Below, piece by piece: positions 5,870 to 9,748 of a DNA stretch of 9,748 nt. The translations under genes and the position numbers were made by a program. This DNA is from Spirochaetales bacterium (lineage in GTDB: Bacteria > Spirochaetota > Spirochaetia > ARS1246), in contig JABGPX010000512.1 in assembly GCA_018644745.1 (NCBI GenBank), positions 1 to 9,748 on the forward strand, written 5' to 3'. Numbering within the stretch: position 1 is the first letter of the stretch; each line of letters begins with the position of its first letter. The notes under the pieces are model-generated. The model saw nothing but the letters and a program-made list of their open reading frames with translations, made no database searches and was not told the DNA's origin.

Positions 5870-6748
5870 ATGGACTTGCGGATAACGGGAAACTGGAAAG
5901 AACTCTCGAAACCATTGTCTAAAACAGACCTTCAACAAAACATATTGGAAATAGAAACCAGCGCTGGTTTATTTATTCTGAAGATCAGAGACAGCGACAT
6001 TGATTTAAAGAAATCTCTTTCCCTTTTGAAAACTCTCAGCAAAGCAGGGATTCCGGTCGAGGTTCCGATTGAAACAATAAGCGGTGACTTATGCGTTTCC
6101 GAGGGCGATAAACGATACTACCTCTTCAGGCGAATTGTTGGCGATCCCATCAACACCGGTTTCGAGCATATCAACTGTGAAATGTTTGGCAACGCGATTG
6201 CGCGTCTTCATCATGCGCTGATAAATATAGCCGTCGATATGAAGTTTACTGAGATGAGCTTCGTTGACAAACTTCCATGGCTAACGGGAGGACGCCGTTT
6301 CCCTAGCCTTGGAAACAGCTATCTCCTCTTTCTAAGCGACACTTTGGAGCGAATCGAATCTCTACAAAAACATATAATACACCGAGACCCACATCCGGGC
6401 AACATCATTTTCAACAATGGTAAACTGACGGGATTTATAGACTTCGACCTGGCAACAATGGGACCGAGGATATTTGATATTGTCTATTGCTCGACTGCGA
6501 TGTTATCAGATTTATTCAACGGGCAAAGAGATAGTTGGATATGCAAGATCAATGAGATTACTGAAGGTTATCAACGCCTATGCCCCTTGAGTGATGCAGA
6601 ACGCTCACTATTGATTCCTACAGCCATATACATTCAGCAACTATTCATCCGATTTTATGAAATTCAGGGAGACGATAAGAAAGCTGCATTTAACGCTATG
6701 ATTGCCAAATGGTTGTTTGAAGCAAAAGAAGAACTACAGATAAGTTGA
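5870..6748 (+). CDS. Aminoglycoside-phosphotransferase-like kinase
   Basis: The ATG at 5870 is preceded by TGAGG six bases upstream; a GTG at 5837 in the same frame has no ribosome-binding site. The 292-residue protein shows the APH/choline-kinase fold. ILEIETSAGLFILKI (25-39) includes the probable ATP-binding lysine K38, LHH (113-115) ends the linker helix, HRDPHPGN (171-178) is the catalytic loop with D173 as base, and IDFDLATMGP (190-199) is the metal-binding loop. Family members phosphorylate aminoglycosides, homoserine, methylthioribose, spore-coat or sugar substrates; antibiotic resistance is possible but not shown. It lies 158 bases after the UDG-like gene with only a decayed repeat between. 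Confidence 0.87.
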   Translation: MDLRITGNWKELSKPLSKTDLQQNILEIETSAGLFILKIRDSDIDLKKSLSLLKTLSKAGIPVEVPIETISGDLCVSEGDKRYYLFRRIVGDPINTGFEHINCEMFGNAIARLHHALINIAVDMKFTEMSFVDKLPWLTGGRRFPSLGNSYLLFLSDTLERIESLQKHIIHRDPHPGNIIFNNGKLTGFIDFDLATMGPRIFDIVYCSTAMLSDLFNGQRDSWICKINEITEGYQRLCPLSDAERSLLIPTAIYIQQLFIRFYEIQGDDKKAAFNAMIAKWLFEAKEELQIS

Positions 6749-6783
6749 GAATATGATAGAGTTAACGCTTCAGGAAAAAGTAC

Positions 6784-6947
6784 TTAAGTTCCATACAAGC
6801 CCCAATCTTTTTTGCCTGCTATTACCACGCCGCCTTCAACATCATATTTTTATACTCGAACCCGAAATGCTTTTTGTACCAATCCAACGATTCAGATAAA
6901 TCGCGGACCATCAAGTTAACGGCATTCAATCTCTTGATTTCAAGCAT
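6784..6947 (-). pseudogene. Glyoxalase/VOC-superfamily gene, frameshifted and truncated
   Basis: From the ATG at 6947 the frame reads MLEIKRLNAVNLMVRDLSES and WYKKHFGFEYK, the first beta-alpha-beta unit of a VOC protein. It then runs out of frame to a stop at 6822. In the next frame the expected continuation appears (YDVEGGVVIAGKKDWGLYGT) until a TAA at 6784. The shift lies at the A-run after FEYK, consistent with two extra A residues or one lost. Even when joined, only about 55 of the usual ~120 residues remain, and the gene is cut off near the kinase stop. GGGGAT lies upstream of the ATG. The product cannot form a complete metal-binding VOC domain. Confidence 0.75.
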
Positions 6948-6982
6948 ATGTATTATCCCCAAGCACAACAAGATTGTCACGA

Positions 6983-7056
6983 AATCGACAGAACAGCCAA
7001 TGTGAGAAGTTATTGCCCGCCCTTTCCAGAGCCGGATGAGGGTGGGTGGATTGCGC
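6983..7056 (+). repeat. Array repeat copy 7 (full length)
   Basis: It starts AATCGACAGAACAG, keeps TGTGAGAAGT, and ends GGTGGGTGGATTGCGC. The GC-rich stem CCCGCCCT (7016-7023) pairs with AGGGTGGG (7039-7046); the C-to-T change keeps pairing as a G-T wobble. Confidence 0.87.
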
Positions 7057-7085
7057 TGTTTGCCATTCTTGCTCAATCGCGTGAA

Positions 7086-8087
7086 TCATTCGCCAGACGC
7101 TTTTTTTGAGATTGCCAACGCTCTCACGCTGAATCCCGTTGGATGAAGTCTGTTCTTCTCTTCACTTGTCAGAACAACATCTTCTGGCTTTACGTCAATG
7201 TATTTCGGAGCCTGTATCAATCTCAGCTTTTCCGTAATGACCTCTTTGCCGTCGGTCAAATCTCCCAAGCGGATTGGTGGCGCGCATAGCGGATCAAGGT
7301 AAACGGCACGATCTCTTTTGATTTGAATAGACAGCCATTCATATAGTTTCTGAGGAGGCCATTCCTCCGGCTCAAAGTGGCACCAAAATCCATCCATACT
7401 TGTCGCCCGTTTCCATTTCTCAAGCCACGCAGAAGCGGTAAGCGTCTCTGGCTTGCTAAAATCGTTTTTCTTGGGCTCGTCGATGACCGTGTCAAGTTTG
7501 TATTTCATTGCATCTTCGAGTGTTGGCCTAAGCTTTTCAAAACGCCACAGCCGTTGGCTTACACGATGGTAAGGGATGCCAATGGAGGGTTGCTTTCCTG
7601 TTTCAAAAATTGCCATCTCCACAAAAGGACAAACATCTACCAATCCTTTTCTGTCCACAAAAAGTTGCCATGTGATTTGATAGCCAGCTTCTCTTGCTCG
7701 CCGTGTTGCAACAACAATGTCATCGTATGCTCCATCTCGTCCCACAAACCAATCATGGTGTTCTCTCATCCCATGAAAAGTGAAATGAAGAATCTTGAAA
7801 CCATGTGTAGTCATACGTTTCAGAAAGGACTTATAATCCTCGCTTTGCGATATGCCGTATCCGCATGTCGGTAGATGTCCTTCGTATTCAACTCCGATCT
7901 CGGGAGCGAATATCTCTGGAAACTGTGGATGAGCAGTTGGTTCGTGCAAGTAGACCAACGGACCCCATTCCTTCGCTATTTCTCGAAGTTCCTGCAAAGA
8001 ATAAATCTCGCCACATGTTGGCCGACCATCGACACCGCAATGCTTACAGGCATTGGGACATCCAGACGCCTCTATACCGATAGACAT
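7086..8087 (-). CDS. Radical SAM protein of unknown function
   Basis: The 333-residue protein opens directly with the cluster motif CPNACKHC (C10, C14, C17), which binds the 4Fe-4S cluster that cleaves S-adenosylmethionine. YLHEPTAHPQFPEIF (46-60) corresponds to the GGEPxLHP element that helps hold SAM. HFTFHGMREHH and YQITWQLFVDRKG look like successive core barrel strands. Further cysteines (C25, C75 and others later) are too scattered to prove an auxiliary cluster. There is no precursor-peptide gene or SPASM signature nearby, so the substrate is unknown. AAGAGGT lies about eight bases before the ATG. It is alone between two repeats, and its stop lies 30 bases after the repeat at 6983-7056. 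Confidence 0.85.
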   Translation of the reverse strand: MSIGIEASGCPNACKHCGVDGRPTCGEIYSLQELREIAKEWGPLVYLHEPTAHPQFPEIFAPEIGVEYEGHLPTCGYGISQSEDYKSFLKRMTTHGFKILHFTFHGMREHHDWFVGRDGAYDDIVVATRRAREAGYQITWQLFVDRKGLVDVCPFVEMAIFETGKQPSIGIPYHRVSQRLWRFEKLRPTLEDAMKYKLDTVIDEPKKNDFSKPETLTASAWLEKWKRATSMDGFWCHFEPEEWPPQKLYEWLSIQIKRDRAVYLDPLCAPPIRLGDLTDGKEVITEKLRLIQAPKYIDVKPEDVVLTSEEKNRLHPTGFSVRALAISKKASGE

Positions 8088-8144
8088 TTTTTATTACCTC
8101 TTTTCGTTATCATATCTGTTTGCATTGTTGTTGAGAATACGACA

Positions 8145-8218
8145 AGTAGACAGATTCGCAATTGTGAGAAGATGAAACCCGCCTTCTTCATAACTGGATA
8201 AGGGCGGGTGGATTGTAC
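8145..8218 (+). repeat. Array repeat copy 8 (full length)
   Basis: It starts AGTAGACAGATTCG and ends GGGCGGGTGGATTGTAC. A CAATTG palindrome occupies hairpin 1, followed by TGAGAAG. The second stem pairs ACCCGCCTT (8177-8185) with AGGGCGGGT (8201-8209), one T-G wobble. Confidence 0.88.
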
Positions 8219-8245
8219 TATTTCCTATGCAACTGATTTATCTAC

Positions 8246-8274
8246 TTTATTGATCTTGGGGAAGACATTAAAAT
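8246..8274 (+). promoter_or_regulatory. Possible promoter of the second DinB-like gene
   Basis: TTTATT (8246-8251) and TAAAAT (8269-8274) have a 17-base spacing and lie just inside the unit, 54 bases before the ATG at 8328. The -35 box is weak. Confidence 0.35.
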
Positions 8275-8327
8275 CATATGTTGGGTGAAGCGGCTTGCTG
8301 ATTAAACCAGATAGAGGAAAAAAGCAG

Positions 8328-8816
8328 ATGAAGAATGAATTAGAATATTTAGTATGGCTAACCGAATCGGAGTTTCGGGATAACTACTTTAATGGAGCAT
8401 CCATGCTTGAAACGCTACAGGCATTTACTGTAGGCGAGGCTATTTCCAGTAAGAGCTTTGAGAAATACTCGGCCTGGGGGATCGCCTTGCATGTGATGTT
8501 TTGGAAGTTTGATTCGGCAAGAAAGATGGGATTGGAAGATAGCACACTATATCCTTACCAAGAAGCGGACTGGCCTGCCTTGCCTGCATCCTTAATCGCC
8601 GAATCATGGCAACAGACCATAGATACGCTGGTCAGTGTCCACGAAGTGTACCTTGGCTTAATAAAGAAACTTCCAGAGCTGCAATTGTCAGCCGAAATGC
8701 CTGGATACAATCGTTCATGGGGAAAGGTCCTCTTTGGTATCGCCACTCATGATACTTTTCACACCGCTCAGATGCGTAGCATGGGTGTGAAGCACTTCAA
8801 TAGGGAACAAACCTGA
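8328..8816 (+). CDS. DinB-like four-helix protein (second)
   Basis: The ATG at 8328 follows AGAGGA at a nine-to-ten-base distance; a start 33 bases upstream lacks such a site. The 162-residue protein has a helical pattern with WGIALHVMFWK (50-60, H55) and GIATHDTFHTAQMR (137-150, H141 and H145), the three-histidine metal site of the DinB superfamily. The reaction is unknown; relatives are metal-dependent thiol transferases or stress proteins. It differs strongly from the DinB-like gene at 2845, so the two units were acquired separately rather than duplicated here. A stray reading frame continues in the same phase after its TGA. Confidence 0.82.
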   Translation: MKNELEYLVWLTESEFRDNYFNGASMLETLQAFTVGEAISSKSFEKYSAWGIALHVMFWKFDSARKMGLEDSTLYPYQEADWPALPASLIAESWQQTIDTLVSVHEVYLGLIKKLPELQLSAEMPGYNRSWGKVLFGIATHDTFHTAQMRSMGVKHFNREQT

Positions 8817-8942
8817 ATAAAGCAACGTTTGACCGGTAAAGGGCGCAAGATACTGCTTCCAGAGATGCGAGATGGATTTGAAGAGATGCTCGCCCGCCTT
8901 GCGGAAGGAAAAGTAGACGGTACCGCCATTGAGGGCAGTTGA
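8817..8942 (+). pseudogene. Stray C-terminal gene tail between the DinB-like gene and the repeat
   Basis: Directly after the DinB-like stop, and in the same phase, an open frame of about 40 codons has clearly protein-like content (KILLPEMRDGFEEMLARLAE, then GKVDGTAIEGS). It stops at the TGA inside AGTTGAC, the left end of the following repeat. It lacks a start codon in context and does not resemble a DinB C-terminus. It looks like the end of another gene that once occupied this unit. I cannot name the family. Confidence 0.45.
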
Positions 8943-9011
8943 CCAAACCCGGTGTTATGGGAAGTGAAAACCCGCCCTCTCCAGAGACGGATAAGGGCGG
9001 GCGGATTGCGC
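8937..9011 (+). repeat. Array repeat copy 9 (full length, best stem)
   Basis: It starts AGTTGACCAAACCCG, then TGTTATGGGAAGTG, and ends GGGCGGGCGGATTGCGC. The second stem is perfect: CCCGCCCT (8971-8978) with AGGGCGGG (8994-9001), extended by TCC/GGA inside the loop. Read on the minus strand the stem is followed by TTTTC, so this copy could also act as a terminator for the minus-strand gene at 9058. Confidence 0.9.
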
Positions 9012-9017
9012 AACAAG

Positions 9018-9048
9018 GCCCCGATCACAGATAGGGATTGATCGGGGC
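9018..9048 (-). terminator. Hairpin downstream of the AraC-type gene
   Basis: GCCCCGATC (9018-9026) and GATCGGGGC (9040-9048) form a perfect 9-base stem with a 13-base loop, starting ten bases beyond the stop of the minus-strand gene. The minus strand continues CTTGTTGCGC, so the T-run is poor. Termination or transcript protection is likely but not certain. Confidence 0.6.
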
Positions 9049-9057
9049 AATTGGATT

Positions 9058-9748
9058 TTAGTTGGTGCCCTTTTTTACCGGAACCCAGAGTTCGCACACG
9101 TAGTCGTCTTTTTGGGTATCACCCGGAGGAAAAATCTGGATATCACAATCGATAATTAACTCGTACCCACTCTCCGGCAACCACTCCGTGGTGATTTTAG
9201 CCCACGTCTCGGTGATCGGGTGCGTCGTCTGATTCAACGTCCCACGGGTGGGAAACACCGCCCAGATACGAGCGGGAATTGTGAATCTATCGAGATCCGG
9301 ATATTCACCTCCATCATCCTCCGCCCCGATCGCAATGATCTGGTCGCCGCTTTGCAAGGTCTGAGTGAAACCAATTTGCCAGAGCGGAGCGCGGTACAGC
9401 TTATACTCGTCTCTGATTTTCTCGTTCATCGGACCGTTGAGATATTCGTCCCATATCTGCCAGATGTCTTTGAGCGCTTCCTGCCAATGGATGGCATTCT
9501 CGCCGGTCGTTTCATTTAAGACTGTGTTCGGGGATTTACCCCGCGCTGTTCTCACGACGCCCACCATAGGAATGGCGTCCCTGGTGATGATTTTGTAGTC
9601 CATCATATAGTCTCCCTTTATGGATAGATTGAAAGACATGCGTGGATAGGTTTTCAGAGCAACTTCACCTTTGCGTACATGGGTTGGCGCCACCCCGTGC
9701 ATCGCATGAAAGGCTCGCGTAAACGCATCCGGCGACAGATACCCGTAC
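9058..9748 (-). CDS. AraC-family regulator with GyrI-like effector domain, 5' end outside the window
   Basis: The frame is open to the window edge, so the N-terminal part is missing. The visible 229 residues begin within the second helix-turn-helix of an AraC DNA-binding domain (YLSPDAFTRAFHAMHGVAPT), which extends the frame 15 codons upstream of the first internal ATG at 9702. From MMDYKIITRD onward comes a GyrI-like/SOUL-type ligand-binding domain (IPMVGVVRTARG, then WAVFPTRGTL and a C-terminal CELWVPVKK). This domain order is known in AraC regulators that sense lipophilic or cationic compounds and control efflux or detoxification genes. Its target is not visible. It is read against the repeat direction, and a hairpin follows its stop. 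Confidence 0.87.
   Translation of the reverse strand, partial: YGYLSPDAFTRAFHAMHGVAPTHVRKGEVALKTYPRMSFNLSIKGDYMMDYKIITRDAIPMVGVVRTARGKSPNTVLNETTGENAIHWQEALKDIWQIWDEYLNGPMNEKIRDEYKLYRAPLWQIGFTQTLQSGDQIIAIGAEDDGGEYPDLDRFTIPARIWAVFPTRGTLNQTTHPITETWAKITTEWLPESGYELIIDCDIQIFPPGDTQKDDYVCELWVPVKKGTN

Larger units (their letters stand above)
41..9011 (+). mobile_element. Cassette-like array bounded by ~75-bp direct repeats
   Basis: Repeats in one constant orientation alternate with units that usually hold one gene, on either strand. Right-end to right-end distances range from about 0.66 to 2.0 kb. Minus-strand genes end 30-47 bases after the preceding repeat (stops at 3546, 7086 and 9058), while several plus-strand frames stop within or just before the following repeat, so most units are compact. 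Gene families and base composition change from unit to unit. Known integron cassette arrays look like this, but no recombinase gene is visible and the repeat lacks canonical attC core motifs. Calling it a mobile array is inference; the alternation of repeat and gene is directly seen. Confidence 0.65.

Noticed and set aside
5671..5922. 83-codon plus-strand frame joining the UDG-like and kinase genes
   Set aside because: It overlaps both genes in a different phase, includes the decayed repeat, and has no ribosome-binding site. A frameshifted kinase N-terminus was considered, but the ATG at 5870 with TGAGG upstream gives a complete kinase.
5109..6748. UDG-like gene and kinase as a functional operon
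   Set aside because: They are co-directional but separated by a decayed repeat arm and differ in composition, so their adjacency is better explained by unit fusion.
7377..7874. 165-codon plus-strand frame
   Set aside because: It is the shadow of the radical SAM gene, which carries the CxxxCxxC motif on the other strand.
41..9011. Classical integron attC sites
   Set aside because: The ends read AGTNGAC and GGATTGTGC, without the RYYYAAC and GTTRRRY core pair, and the two ends are not complementary to each other. The resemblance is in organisation only.
41..9011. CRISPR array
   Set aside because: The repeats are about 75 bp, vary strongly between copies, and are separated by 0.6-2 kb of genes rather than short uniform spacers.
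41..9011. REP/RAYT-type dispersed repeats (GTAG plus hairpin)
   Set aside because: Some left ends contain GTAG before a hairpin, but others have GTTG or GTCG. The constant orientation and near one-per-gene spacing fit cassettes better. Kept only as an alternative until the wider genome is seen.

Overview
The window reads as a prokaryotic accessory region built like a gene-cassette array. Shine-Dalgarno-type sites precede most genes, so a bacterium is most likely, but the sequence does not allow a confident phylum. Ten or so short single-gene units, on either strand, are separated by a structured repeat of about 75 bp that always points the same way. Full copies lie at 41-114, 1154-1227, 2624-2698, 3436-3510, 6983-7056, 8145-8218 and 8937-9011. 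A deletion copy lies at 5003-5060, a right-end-only copy at 4375-4397, and a decayed left arm at 5706-5730. Base composition and codon use differ visibly from unit to unit (the UDG-like gene is AT-rich, the GNAT and PIG-L genes are not), as expected if the units came from different donors.

Layout from left to right: repeat; metallophosphoesterase (+); repeat; gene remnants and a GNAT acetyltransferase (-), followed by a long mostly non-coding stretch; repeat; DinB-like protein (+); repeat; PIG-L/LmbE deacetylase (-); truncated repeat; GrpB/UPF0157 protein (+); short repeat; uracil-DNA-glycosylase-superfamily protein (+); decayed repeat; aminoglycoside-phosphotransferase-like kinase (+) with a broken glyoxalase/VOC gene (-) behind it; repeat; radical SAM protein (-); repeat; second DinB-like protein (+) with a stray gene tail; repeat; AraC-type regulator with a GyrI-like ligand domain (-), which runs off the right edge.

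The genes do not form a pathway or a conventional operon. They belong to families typical of adaptive cargo: group transfer, detoxification, DNA repair, small-molecule sensing. The unifying element is the repeat. It has a conserved left end (AGTNGAC-NGAA), a small variable hairpin, a conserved GRGAAG block, a GC-rich hairpin (CCCGCCCT/AGGGCGGG) kept by wobble pairs or bulges in several copies, and a conserved right end (GGATTGTGC). Stop codons of plus-strand reading frames fall in or just before the left end. All this resembles integron gene cassettes with attC sites, yet the hallmark attC core motifs (RYYYAAC and GTTRRRY) are absent. The array is therefore either a highly divergent integron or a different repeat-based gene-gathering system. 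No integrase or transposase gene is in the window.
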